Positions 50,220 to 59,005 of a stretch of 64,000 nt of DNA are shown here, piece after piece; within the stretch, counting starts at the first letter, position 1, and each line of letters begins with the position of its first letter. The DNA comes from an uncultured Bacteroidales bacterium (GTDB lineage: Bacteria; Bacteroidota; Bacteroidia; Bacteroidales; UBA932). The notes beneath the pieces are model-generated. The model had not been told where the DNA came from. It made no database searches and saw only the letters and a list, made by a program, of their open reading frames with translations. The stretch spans positions 62,001-126,000 of the forward strand of contig CAMVKH010000004.1 of assembly GCA_947168065.1 (NCBI GenBank). The letters are read 5' to 3'. A program made the position numbers and the translations under genes.

Positions 50220-52712
50220 ATGCACCGGGTTTTTGTTCCGATCTATCGATTTTTTCGCAGCCATAAGGCTTTATTATATGTTTTGCTGGCGCTCAGTACG
50301 CTGGTATTCGTTTTTTTCGGCACGAAGTTGCGCTATGAGGAGGACGTGGCCAAGCTGCTGCCGCGCTCAAGTGTCGAGAGTGAGCTGGCGTTCAGCGACA
50401 TCGGACTGAAAGACAAGATCTTCATCCAGATTACCTCGGCCGACGCCGAAACGCCGCTCGATACCTGGACGCTGAGCGATTATATCGACGAATTCACCGG
50501 TGCGCTGGAGCAGCGCGATTCCACCGGAAAGTACATCCGGAGCATCCTGCGTTCACTCGATGCGGAGACGGCCCTCGGGGCGATGGACTATGGCTTCGAG
50601 CACCTTCCGTCCCTCATCGACACAGGCTTCTACGAGGCCTTCGCTGCAGCACTGGAACCGGCTGCCCTCGATGCGCAGATGGCCCGGAACCTCGAACTGA
50701 TTGAGAGCGACATGACCGGTGAGACGACCCGGCTGGTGTGCACCGATCCGTTCGCCCTGCGCGACATCTTTCTCGCCCGGCTGATGCCCGAAGGTGCGAT
50801 GGACGGCTCGGTCGGCGACTACACGATTGAAAACAGCCACTTCTTCTGCCCCGACCGGACCGTGGCGATGGCCTTCCTCTCTCCCAGTTTCCAGCAGACC
50901 GACTCGGGCACTTCCACCAAGTTCGCCCGCATCCTCAACCAGGAGCGCAAGGCCTTCGAAGCAGCGCATCCCGACGCCCGCATCTATTTCCACGGCGCAC
51001 CGCTGGGTGCCGTGTCGAACGCAGGTACCATCAAGCAGGACCTGGTCTGGACCGTAGGCATCTCGCTGCTGGTCATCCTGACCATCCTGCTGCTGGCCTT
51101 CCATCGCCTGCGCTTCATCGCCCATCTGCTCCTTCCCGTAGTCTATGGCACCTTCTTCGCCCTGGCCTGCGTCTATTGGATCAAAGGGTATATGTCGCTC
51201 ATGGCCCTGGGCATCGGCGCCATCATCCTGGGTGTTGCCCTAAGCTACTGCCTGCACGTGCTGATCCACTACTATTACGTGGAAGATGTGGAACAGATGC
51301 TCCAGGAAGAATCCACGCCCGTGGTTCTGGGCTGCCTGACCACCATCGGCGCCTTCCTGGGCCTGCTCTTTACCGAGAGCGACCTGCTGCGGGACTTCGG
51401 CCTGTTTGCCACCTTCGCCCTGATCGGCAGCACCTTCTACGCACTGGTATTCCTGCCGCACTTCCTAAAAAAAGAAGACGTCAACTACAAGAAATACAAA
51501 GGTTTCCACCTGATAGACCGCATCAACGGCCTGCCGTGGGACCGCAATCCGTGGATCCTGGGCGCATTGGTCGCACTGCTGGCGGTCGGCATCGTCTTCA
51601 GCCCGAAAGTGGGCTTTGACAGCGACCTGCGTAACCTCAACTACGTGGACATCCCGCTCGACGAGAGCCAGCGCCTTTACAGCGAAAAGAACGAAAGCGG
51701 CCATATAAACCTGTATTTCGCCGCTTACGACAACGATTTTGACAACGCGCTCGAATACGACAAACTGCTCGGTGCCCGCCTGGATTCCCTGCAGCGGACC
51801 GGCCTGGTGAAACGCTATTCCTCGATCGTATCACTGCTCTTCCAGACAGAGCAGGAACAGACGCTCCGCATCGATGCCTGGAAGAAGTTCTGGACGCCGC
51901 AGCGGATTGAAAAGGCCCGCCGCGACCTTTCGGCCTCAGCGCGCAGGCAGAAACTCGACCCCGGCCTGTTCGAACCGTTCTTCGCCCTGGTCGAAGCGGA
52001 CTATCTGCCCGGAAACCTCTACGAGGCCGGACTGATCCCCGACGCGCTGCTTTCCTCGTTCATCGAGAAGCAGGACAGCGGCCGCTGGATGATCTTCTCG
52101 ACCGTTGCCTTCGCGCCGGAAGATATGGATACCGTGACCGATGCGCTGGTCAGCGGTCCGCAGACCGTGGTCCTGGAACCGTTCTACTACTGCCGGGACA
52201 TGGTCCAGATTGTCCACGACGACTTCCAGAAGACGCTGCTGATCTCCTCGCTCTTCGTGCTGCTGGTCCTGCTGATCTCGTTCCGGAACCTGTGGGTTTC
52301 GCTGGTAGCCTTCTTCCCGATGTTCCTTTCCTGGTATGCCCTGCAGGGCTTCATGGCCCTCTTTGGCCTGGAATTCAATCTGATCAACATCGTCATCGCC
52401 ACCTTCGTGTTCGGTATCGGCGTGGACTACAGCATCTTTGTAATGGAAGGGCTTCTGCAGGAAGCCCGTACCGGTGAGAAGACGCGGCTGGAATACCACA
52501 AGGTCGCCATCTTCTTCTCCGCCCTGATCCTGATCATCGTGGTGGGCTCGCTGGTCTTCGCCCGTCATCCGGCCATCAGTTCCACCGGCCGGATCACGCT
52601 GATCGGCATGGTCTTCACCATCCTGATGACTTATTCCCTTGAACCTTTCGTGTTCCGGAAACTGCTCAAGACAAAATGGTTCCGGCGCAGTCTTAAACTC
52701 CCTGAAAAATGA
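50220..52712 (+). CDS. RND/MMPL family transporter
   Basis: 830 residues from ATG 50220, which has AAGGAAAAAA just upstream; the ORF track uses a TTG at 50193. Two repeats of a TM helix, a large periplasmic domain and a five-helix bundle (YVLLALSTLVFVFFGTKLRYEEDVAKLLP... then VGISLLVILTILLLAFHRLRFIAHLLLPVVYGTFFALACVYWIKGYMSLMALGIGAIILGVALSYCLHVLIHYY and the second set near 675-810). The GVDYSIFVMEG motif in the second half is typical of MMPL/HpnN-type exporters, which move lipids rather than drugs. No membrane-fusion partner or outer membrane channel is adjacent. Its stop overlaps the fakA start (ATGATG), placing it in the lipid operon. Confidence 0.88.
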   Translation: MHRVFVPIYRFFRSHKALLYVLLALSTLVFVFFGTKLRYEEDVAKLLPRSSVESELAFSDIGLKDKIFIQITSADAETPLDTWTLSDYIDEFTGALEQRDSTGKYIRSILRSLDAETALGAMDYGFEHLPSLIDTGFYEAFAAALEPAALDAQMARNLELIESDMTGETTRLVCTDPFALRDIFLARLMPEGAMDGSVGDYTIENSHFFCPDRTVAMAFLSPSFQQTDSGTSTKFARILNQERKAFEAAHPDARIYFHGAPLGAVSNAGTIKQDLVWTVGISLLVILTILLLAFHRLRFIAHLLLPVVYGTFFALACVYWIKGYMSLMALGIGAIILGVALSYCLHVLIHYYYVEDVEQMLQEESTPVVLGCLTTIGAFLGLLFTESDLLRDFGLFATFALIGSTFYALVFLPHFLKKEDVNYKKYKGFHLIDRINGLPWDRNPWILGALVALLAVGIVFSPKVGFDSDLRNLNYVDIPLDESQRLYSEKNESGHINLYFAAYDNDFDNALEYDKLLGARLDSLQRTGLVKRYSSIVSLLFQTEQEQTLRIDAWKKFWTPQRIEKARRDLSASARRQKLDPGLFEPFFALVEADYLPGNLYEAGLIPDALLSSFIEKQDSGRWMIFSTVAFAPEDMDTVTDALVSGPQTVVLEPFYYCRDMVQIVHDDFQKTLLISSLFVLLVLLISFRNLWVSLVAFFPMFLSWYALQGFMALFGLEFNLINIVIATFVFGIGVDYSIFVMEGLLQEARTGEKTRLEYHKVAIFFSALILIIVVGSLVFARHPAISSTGRITLIGMVFTILMTYSLEPFVFRKLLKTKWFRRSLKLPEK

Positions 52713-54310
52713 TGGATACACTGGATGGAACCCTCTTCTTGTCGATGGTCCGCAGCGGCGGAGCCCGGCTGGATGCCCATCGCAAGACCATCAACGACCT
52801 GAACGTCTTCCCCATCCCCGACGGGGATACGGGCGACAATATGTTCATGACCCTGGAGGCCGGATGCCGCGTGCAAGCCGGCCCGGTCGATGAGACCGCG
52901 GAGGCCGTTTCGCAGGGGATGCTCATGGGCGCCCGCGGAAACTCCGGCGTCATCCTTTCGCGTATCTTTTCCGGCATTGCGCGGGGCCTTTCCGGCATCC
53001 GGGAAGCAGACCTGAAGGCCTTCGAAAAAGCCATGGAATGCGCTGTGGAAGACGCTTACAAGGCCGTCGCCATACCCGTGGAAGGCACCATCCTGACCGT
53101 ACTCCGGGAAGGCGTGGCAGCCGCCGAGGAAAGCCAGGATTTCGAAACCTACTTCGACCGGCTCATCGCCGGAATGGACTGCTCGCTCCAGCATACGCCC
53201 GAACTGCTCGACGTCCTCAAAAAAGCCGGCGTCGTGGACAGCGGCGGCGCCGGGTTGCTCTACGTTGCCGAAGGTATGCGCGCCGCCCTCAGCGGCGAAG
53301 CCGAAATGATGCCCGAGTCCACGGCTGCAGCCCCGGTCCAGACTGTCGACCTGAACGCCTTTACGGAAGACAGCACGCTGGAATTCGGCTACTGCACGGA
53401 GTTCCTCCTGCGGTTGCAGCGGAGCAAGGTCGATCCCGACCACTTTGACGAGAAGGTCATCGCCGACTGGCTTTCCGCCCACGGCGACTCGCTGGTCTTC
53501 TTCCGCCAGGGAACGATCATCAAGGTCCACGTCCACACCTTCCATCCCGGCGAGATCCTCAACCACTGCCAGCAGTACGGCGAATTCCTGACCTTGAAGA
53601 TCGAAAACATGACGCTCCAGCACCACGAAAACCATATGGACGAACGCTTCCACGTGGACGGCAAGGCTCTCGGCGTGGTGGCCGTCGCCGCCGGGACGAA
53701 ACTGCAGCAGGCCTTCCGGGAGATGGGTGCCGACGAAGTGATCGAGGGCGGCCAGACCATGAACCCGCCGGTACAGGCCTTCCTCGAAGCCTTCGACCGC
53801 ATCGGAGCGGAGAATATCCTCGTGCTGCCCGACAACGGCAACATCCTGCTCACAGCCCGGCAGGCTGCTGAAATGTACGACAAGGCCCGCGTCGAGGTGC
53901 TGCCCACCCGCAGCCTCGGCGAAGGCTACTACGCCCTGGCCAGCCTCGACACGTCCGAGACGATCGACCAGATCGTGCCGGAACTGGAAGAGGCGCTGCA
54001 GGCGACCGTCACGGGACTGGTCTCACGCGCCATCCGCGAGAGCGAAGCCGGACACACCGGCGACTACCTGGGCCTGAGCGGCAAAGATATCCTTTGCGGC
54101 TCGCCCGACCGGGAAGAAGCGCTCCTTGAGCTGGCCCGGAAACTGGACGCGGGCAGCCGTGACATCGCCCTGCTCCTGACCGGCGCCGAGGTGCCGTCCG
54201 ACGAGGCCCAAGCCGCCCTCCAGGCACTGACCGAAGCCTTCCCCCGCACCGAAACCACCCTGGTCGAAGGCGGACAACCTGTTTACGATTATATCCTTCT
54301 GTTATGTTGA
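52709..54310 (+). CDS. FakA-like fatty acid kinase (DAK2 domain)
   Basis: 533 residues. The N-terminal DhaL/DAK2 kinase domain has the metal-binding LNVFPIPDGDTGDNMFMTLEAG, QGMLMGARGNSGVILSRIFSG and KAGVVDSGGAGLLYVAEGM. The middle and C-terminal parts match the FakA DAK1-like and DegV-interacting domains (ILVLPDNGNILLTARQAAEMY, VLPTRSLGEGYYAL). FakA uses ATP to phosphorylate a fatty acid bound to FakB. It is found mainly in Firmicutes; the pairing here with a DegV gene (7-nt overlap) and plsX supports the role. Confidence 0.88.
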   Translation: MMDTLDGTLFLSMVRSGGARLDAHRKTINDLNVFPIPDGDTGDNMFMTLEAGCRVQAGPVDETAEAVSQGMLMGARGNSGVILSRIFSGIARGLSGIREADLKAFEKAMECAVEDAYKAVAIPVEGTILTVLREGVAAAEESQDFETYFDRLIAGMDCSLQHTPELLDVLKKAGVVDSGGAGLLYVAEGMRAALSGEAEMMPESTAAAPVQTVDLNAFTEDSTLEFGYCTEFLLRLQRSKVDPDHFDEKVIADWLSAHGDSLVFFRQGTIIKVHVHTFHPGEILNHCQQYGEFLTLKIENMTLQHHENHMDERFHVDGKALGVVAVAAGTKLQQAFREMGADEVIEGGQTMNPPVQAFLEAFDRIGAENILVLPDNGNILLTARQAAEMYDKARVEVLPTRSLGEGYYALASLDTSETIDQIVPELEEALQATVTGLVSRAIRESEAGHTGDYLGLSGKDILCGSPDREEALLELARKLDAGSRDIALLLTGAEVPSDEAQAALQALTEAFPRTETTLVEGGQPVYDYILLLC

Positions 54311-55173
54311 CACTATATACTGACACCGACACCGACATCACGCCCGCCATCGCAGCGGAATACGGCTACAAGCTCATCAGCATGCCCTACAGCGTGGATG
54401 CCAAAACCGTCTATCCTTACGTGGACTTCGACCAGTTCGACGCCCGCAGTTTCTATGATATGCTTCGCCGCGGCACGCTTCCCACGACCAGCGCCATCTC
54501 CAAGGAGCGCTACATCGAGTATTTCGAGCCCGAAATGGCCGCCGGCAACGACATTCTCTACGTCCACTTCTCCCGCGCGATGACCATCACCTTCGATGCG
54601 ATGGACCAGGCCGTGGCCGAACTCCGGGTCAAGTACCCGCAGTGCCGCTTTGAGGAGATCGACACCAAGGGCATCACAACCATCAGCTATGCCGTGGTCC
54701 GCGCCGTAGGCGATCTGATCAAGGCTGGCAAAAGCCTCGACGAAGTGCTCGAATGGGCCAAGACCGAGGTGGACCATTACGCGATGTACTTCTACGCCGA
54801 CGACCTGAAGTTCTTCCGCCGCAGCGGCCGCGTCAGCGGCCTGGCGGCCACGATGGGCACGCTCATCGGCATCCGTCCGATCATCTATATGTCGGCCGAT
54901 GGCAAGATGGTCTCCTGCGGCAAGGAGAAAGGCCGCACCAAGGCCATGGAGCATCTGATCGGCCGCGTGACCGAACTGGGCGACGACATCAAGAACTACC
55001 GTTTCTACGTGGGCCATACCGACGCCCCGGAACTGGCCAAGGACCTGGGAAAGGCTCTGAAAGCACGCTTCGGCCAGGATCTGAATATCGAATATGTGGT
55101 CTGCAATCCCACGGCGGGCAGTCACGCCGGCCCGAACGGCGTAGCCGTCTGCTTCCACGCCAAACACCGCTAG
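54304..55173 (+). CDS. FakB-like DegV family fatty-acid-binding protein
   Basis: 289 residues of the DegV fold: LYTDTDTDITPAIAAEYGYKLISMP at the N-terminus, GTLPTTSAISKERYIEYF (the Thr/Ser-Ser loop that clasps the carboxylate), DDLKFFRRSGRVSGLAATMGTLIGIRPII and a C-terminal NPTAGSHAGPNGVAVCF loop in place of the usual HxGPG. FakB presents the fatty acid to FakA and hands acyl-phosphate to PlsX. Translationally coupled to fakA (7-nt overlap), one base from the next gene. Confidence 0.87.
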   Translation: MLTLYTDTDTDITPAIAAEYGYKLISMPYSVDAKTVYPYVDFDQFDARSFYDMLRRGTLPTTSAISKERYIEYFEPEMAAGNDILYVHFSRAMTITFDAMDQAVAELRVKYPQCRFEEIDTKGITTISYAVVRAVGDLIKAGKSLDEVLEWAKTEVDHYAMYFYADDLKFFRRSGRVSGLAATMGTLIGIRPIIYMSADGKMVSCGKEKGRTKAMEHLIGRVTELGDDIKNYRFYVGHTDAPELAKDLGKALKARFGQDLNIEYVVCNPTAGSHAGPNGVAVCFHAKHR

Positions 55174-55174
55174 G

Positions 55175-56302
55175 ATGATCGAGGTCCGGCAAGTCACCAC
55201 ACGGCGCGAGCAGCGGGAATTCATCGAGTTCCCGCTCGACCTGTACAAAGGCAATCCCTTCTTTGTACCGCCTTTCTACGCCGACGAACGGAAAATGTTC
55301 CGTCCGGGCTACGTCTATACCGACTGCTGCGACTGGATCTGCCTGAACGCCTACAAGGACGGGAAGATGGCCGGCCGTATCCAGGGTATCATCCAGAAGG
55401 CCGCCAACGAGAAAAACGGCGAGCGGCGGGCCCGCTTCACCCGTTTCGACGCCATCGATGACGTCGAAGTGTCGCGCGCCCTGTTCTCGGCTGTTGAAAA
55501 GTGGGCCCTGGACAAGGGCATGGACACGCTCTGCGGCCCGCTCAGCTTCTCCGACCTGGAGCGCGAAGGACTGCTGGTCGAGGGATTCGACCAGCCCCAG
55601 ACCTTTGAGGAGCAGTACAATGCGGAATATTACCAGCACCACATCGAGCAGCTGGGCTTCGTCAAGGAAATAGACTGGACCGAGTCGCGCATCTATGCGC
55701 CGGAGCCGTCGGAAGACGAGGAAGACCTCGACAAGCTCACCGACTTCATCTTCCGCCGCTACAAACTGCATTTCGGCCCGTCGAAGAACGCCAAAGATTT
55801 CCTCCGCCGCTACGCCGACGGCGTCTTCGAACTGATTGACAAGTCGTACGACGGACTCTACGGCACCGTCCCTTTCACCGAGGGCATGAAGCGGCTTATG
55901 ATCGACAATTTCCGCCTGGTCATCAGCCCGAAATACACGGCCGTCATCCTGGACGAGAACGAAAAGATGGTCTGTTTCGGCTTTGCCATTCCCAGCCTGG
56001 CCTCCGCACTGGCCGGAACGAAGGGACGCTACACCCCGAAAGTGCTGTGGCGCCTGCTGCGCAATATCCGCAAGCCGAAAGTCATCGACCTGTGCCTGAT
56101 CGGTGTGGATCCGGAATACCTCAACCGCGGCGTATCGGCCGCCTTCGCATCGGCCATCATGCATATGCTGCGCGACACGCCGGTCCGCTACGCCGAGACC
56201 AACCTCAACCTCGAAGACAACTACGCCATCCAGAACCTGTGGCACCGCTTCAATGCCGTACAGGCCAAGCGCCGCCGCGCCTATGTGAAGAAACTCGCAT
56301 GA
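55175..56302 (+). CDS. GNAT superfamily acyltransferase-like protein
   Basis: 375 residues of the large GNAT-like family of unknown substrate (IEVRQVTTRREQREFIEFPLDLYKGNPFFVPPFYADERKMF... LYGTVPFTEGMKRLMIDNFRLVISPKYTAVILDENEKMVCFGFAIPS ... LIGVDPEYLNRGVSAAFASAIMHML...YAETNLNLEDNYAIQNLWHRFNAVQAKRRRAYVK). The last part is the acyl-CoA/ACP-binding region of GNAT folds. Its place between fakB and plsX, with ATGA coupling to plsX, suggests it uses an acyl donor made by the cluster. That is inference. Confidence 0.7.
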   Translation: MIEVRQVTTRREQREFIEFPLDLYKGNPFFVPPFYADERKMFRPGYVYTDCCDWICLNAYKDGKMAGRIQGIIQKAANEKNGERRARFTRFDAIDDVEVSRALFSAVEKWALDKGMDTLCGPLSFSDLEREGLLVEGFDQPQTFEEQYNAEYYQHHIEQLGFVKEIDWTESRIYAPEPSEDEEDLDKLTDFIFRRYKLHFGPSKNAKDFLRRYADGVFELIDKSYDGLYGTVPFTEGMKRLMIDNFRLVISPKYTAVILDENEKMVCFGFAIPSLASALAGTKGRYTPKVLWRLLRNIRKPKVIDLCLIGVDPEYLNRGVSAAFASAIMHMLRDTPVRYAETNLNLEDNYAIQNLWHRFNAVQAKRRRAYVKKLA

Positions 56303-57318
56303 TCAAGATCCTCGTCGACTGCTTCGGCGGCGACCATTCGCCGCAAGCCCAGGTGGCCGGTTCGCTGGCCGCCCTGGCCAAAAACCCGAACCTGCATCTT
56401 CTTCTGACAGGCGACCAGGCCCTGCTCGAAGCAGAACTGAAAGGGAAGACTTATGATGCCACACGACTGGACATCATCCACGCACCCGAAGTGATCGGCT
56501 GCGACGAAAAGCCTACCGACGTGATCCGTCTCAAGCGGAACAGTTCGATGATGAAGGCCATCATCCTGCTGCGCGACGAAGACGATATCGCGGCTATGGT
56601 CTCCTGCGGCTCCACCGGCGCCCTGGTAACCGGCGCCCTGGTGCGCCTGGGACGGATTCCCGGAGTCATCCGTCCGGCATTCTGCCCGCTGCTTCCCACG
56701 ATGGAAGGGGGGATCGTGGGCATCTGCGACAGCGGAGCCAATCCCGAAGTCACGCCTGCCCACCTGCGTCAGTTCGCCATCATGGCCAGCCTCTATCTGG
56801 AGAACGTTTACGGCGTGGACAAGCCCCGCACCGCCCTGCTCAATGTGGGCAAGGAAGCAGAAAAAGGGGATGATATCCGGCGCGAAGCCTACCAGCTGCT
56901 GCAGCAGACCCCGTCGGTCAACTTCGTCGGCAATATGGAAAGCCGCGACCTGCTGTCCGGCGCCTACGACCTGGTGGTGGCAGACGGATTCTCGGGCAAC
57001 GTGCTGGTCAAGACCACCGAAGGCACGGCTATCGAACTGCTCAAGAAACTCAAGAAGGACATCTATTCCCGGACGCTCTACAAGGTAGGCGCGCTTCTGA
57101 TGAAACGCATGTTCCAGGAAGAGAAGGAATTCATGAACTACCAGAACTATGGTGGCAGCGTCCTGCTGGGAACGGCCAAGGTCGTGGTCAAGGGCCACGG
57201 CAGCAGCAAGGCCGTGGCCGTGGAAAAATGCATCGAGCAGGCCTACCGCATGGAAATCAGCAAGCTTTCATCCAAGATCGAGACGGAAATCGCCCGATAC
57301 GAACATTACGAAGAATAA
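56299..57318 (+). CDS. plsX: Phosphate acyltransferase PlsX
   Basis: PlsX exchanges acyl-ACP and acyl-phosphate, the entry step of the PlsX/PlsY glycerolipid pathway. 339 residues from ATG 56299 (MIKILVDCFGGDHSPQAQVAGS; the ORF track starts inside the previous gene). Motifs: DCFGGDH, CGSTGALVTGALVRLGRI, GICDSGANPEV, LLNVGKEAEKGDD and VVADGFSGNVLVKTTEG. Its ATG overlaps the GNAT gene stop. A dispersed CCCGG repeat lies between it and acpP. Confidence 0.95.
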   Translation: MIKILVDCFGGDHSPQAQVAGSLAALAKNPNLHLLLTGDQALLEAELKGKTYDATRLDIIHAPEVIGCDEKPTDVIRLKRNSSMMKAIILLRDEDDIAAMVSCGSTGALVTGALVRLGRIPGVIRPAFCPLLPTMEGGIVGICDSGANPEVTPAHLRQFAIMASLYLENVYGVDKPRTALLNVGKEAEKGDDIRREAYQLLQQTPSVNFVGNMESRDLLSGAYDLVVADGFSGNVLVKTTEGTAIELLKKLKKDIYSRTLYKVGALLMKRMFQEEKEFMNYQNYGGSVLLGTAKVVVKGHGSSKAVAVEKCIEQAYRMEISKLSSKIETEIARYEHYEE

Positions 57319-57322
57319 TCAA

Positions 57323-57352
57323 CCCGTCATACCCGGCCCGACCGGGCATCTG
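57323..57352. repeat. Dispersed CCCGG-N-CCGGG repeat between plsX and acp
   Basis: CCCGTCATACCCGGCCCGACCGGGCATCTG, in the opposite orientation to most copies, fills the plsX-acp gap and could form a hairpin between two operon genes. Confidence 0.6.
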
Positions 57353-57355
57353 TCC

Positions 57356-57598
57356 ATGAATATGTTTGACAAAGTCAAGGCCATCCTGGCCAAGCAGCTC
57401 CGGAAGGATCCGGCCATCATCACTCCCGAATCGAGAATCAAGCGCGACCTGGGTGCCGACTCCATCGACATCCTGCAGCTGCTGATGCGCATCGAAGACC
57501 AGTACGGTATCGTCATCCCCGACCAGGAACTCGCAACGTTCGAGACCGTAGGTGATGTCGTAGCCTTCCTGGAGAAGCAGGAAGCTGCTAATATTTAA
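57356..57598 (+). CDS. Acyl carrier protein
   Basis: 80 residues from ATG 57356 (MNMFDKVKAILAKQLRKDPAIITPESRIKRDLGADSIDILQLLMRIEDQYGIVIPDQELATFETVGDVVAFLEKQ). The phosphopantetheine Ser is in GADSIDIL; most AcpP have DSLD. Last gene of the fakA-fakB-GNAT-plsX operon, so it is probably a dedicated ACP for this pathway rather than the main one. It overlaps the converging LolA-like gene by 11 bp. Confidence 0.92.
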   Translation: MNMFDKVKAILAKQLRKDPAIITPESRIKRDLGADSIDILQLLMRIEDQYGIVIPDQELATFETVGDVVAFLEKQEAANI

Positions 57599-58106
57599 AG
57601 AGATACTCTGTAGAGATACCGCCGAATTCCTCGAGCACCATACGCACGGGGAGACCTTTTCCGTTGTATTCCATGATGATCTGGGAATAGCCGCGGGGAG
57701 CGGCTTTGCGGGCCTTCATCTGAACCGTCTTGATCCCATTCTTTTCGGATACGGAAAGATCGGCGTCGTTGTCCTTGGCCGCCTGCTCATAGTTGCCGTC
57801 GATGCAGTTGAGCAGCGTATTGCGCAGGACCTTGAAATGCGCGTTCTTGCCGGTGTCCACGGAAATCTTCTGCCCCATCGTGTTGGAACGGAGCATCGGA
57901 CCTGAAATGACCAGGTACTCCCCTGCCGGGTCGGTATAGGTCATCGTCAGCTGGTCGGGAGATTTGTACGACACGACGCCTTCGGAACGGATGACCTTGC
58001 CGGAAGCCTTGATGGTGCGTGCCTGGGTGAATTTGCATTCGGTTGTTTGTGCCTGGACAAGCCACGCAAAAAACACGAAAAAGACTAAAAACAGTGATTT
58101 TTTCAT
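57588..58106 (-). CDS. LolA-like outer membrane lipoprotein carrier protein
   Basis: 172 residues from ATG 58106 (MKKSLFLVFFVFFAWLVQA signal peptide); the ORF track adds eight residues. FTQARTIKASGKVIRSEGVVSYKSPDQLTMTYTDPAGEYLVISG matches the LolA/LolB half-barrel family (FTQ...S.G.......F.R) widely used by Bacteroidota to carry lipids or lipoproteins in the periplasm. Convergent with the ACP and divergent from the AraC gene. Confidence 0.85.
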   Translation of the reverse strand: MKKSLFLVFFVFFAWLVQAQTTECKFTQARTIKASGKVIRSEGVVSYKSPDQLTMTYTDPAGEYLVISGPMLRSNTMGQKISVDTGKNAHFKVLRNTLLNCIDGNYEQAAKDNDADLSVSEKNGIKTVQMKARKAAPRGYSQIIMEYNGKGLPVRMVLEEFGGISTEYLFKY

Positions 58107-58127
58107 TCTCAATCGTAAAAACAGGGA

Positions 58128-58156
58128 CAAAGATAGAATAATTATTCCTAAATTTG
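58128..58156. promoter_or_regulatory. Divergent promoters of LolA-like (-) and AraC (+) genes
   Basis: Minus: TATCTTTG (58128-58135 complement). Plus: TAAATTTG (58149-58156). They are 13 nt apart, so regulation of both from one site is possible. Confidence 0.6.
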
Positions 58157-58173
58157 TGCCAAACGATAGAAAA

Positions 58174-58998
58174 ATGCCAGCAATCGAACCTTATTGGAAT
58201 CCGCAAATTGATTTATCCGGGCACCTGTTCCATATGAGAAAAGTGGAAAGGACGGGTTTTTTCGATGTCTCCGATGTGCCCGAAACGGTTTTGCCCCTGT
58301 TCTCATTCGTCTATCTGCTCCGCGGAGAAGTTCTTCTGGAAGTGGAAGGAAGAGCCTGTCTCTGCAAGCAGAACCAGATACTCCTGGTGCCGCGCAACGT
58401 TCCTTTCAGGGTCCTGTATTTCAAAGAGAATATCGGCTATGAATGCGCATTCTCGCTCCGTTTCCTCAAGGACGTTTCCTACGATTGCCTGCACGTCCCG
58501 CATCCGCTGCTCCAGACCTTTGAGGCCGAAGATGCTGCTTTTACCGCCGCCCTGCTGGAGCAGATCTATCAGTCCTTCCACAATGACGACCTGGCTTTGA
58601 CGGCCAGTGCCCTCGACTTGTTCCTGTGCCGGCTCAGGCAACGGGAGGGGAAACCCGAAAACGCCCTGGTCAGCCGTTTTCTGGAGATGGTCTTCAACCG
58701 CAATGAAAAACCGGGGAAGGTGTCCGATTATGCGGAAACGCTCTTCATCACCCCGAACTACCTCAACCGGCTGGTCCGCGCCAATACCGGCCACTCGGCC
58801 ATGGAGTGGATCGAAATCTCCCGGCTGAACCTGGCCAAGTCGCTGCTCAAGCAGAACCGGCTGCAGGTTTCAGAGATTGCCGCCGCCGTCGGCATCGACG
58901 ATCAGTCCTACTTTACGCGCTTCTTCAAGAAGAACGAAGGCTATACGCCTACCCGGTACCGGGAGATGCTCATATCAGGTATAAAAAATCCTGATTAA
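58174..58998 (+). CDS. AraC family transcriptional regulator
   Basis: 274 residues from ATG 58174. N-terminal cupin-like sensing domain (LLRGEVLLEVEGRACLCKQNQILLVPRNVPF) and a C-terminal double helix-turn-helix (KVSDYAETLFITPNYLNRLVRANTGHSAMEWIEISRLNLAKSLLKQNRLQVSEIAAAVGIDDQSYFTRFFKKNEGYTPTRYRE). A natural candidate regulator of the LolA/lipid genes; the ligand is unknown. Confidence 0.92.
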   Translation: MPAIEPYWNPQIDLSGHLFHMRKVERTGFFDVSDVPETVLPLFSFVYLLRGEVLLEVEGRACLCKQNQILLVPRNVPFRVLYFKENIGYECAFSLRFLKDVSYDCLHVPHPLLQTFEAEDAAFTAALLEQIYQSFHNDDLALTASALDLFLCRLRQREGKPENALVSRFLEMVFNRNEKPGKVSDYAETLFITPNYLNRLVRANTGHSAMEWIEISRLNLAKSLLKQNRLQVSEIAAAVGIDDQSYFTRFFKKNEGYTPTRYREMLISGIKNPD

Positions 58999-59005
58999 GG
59001 GCGTC

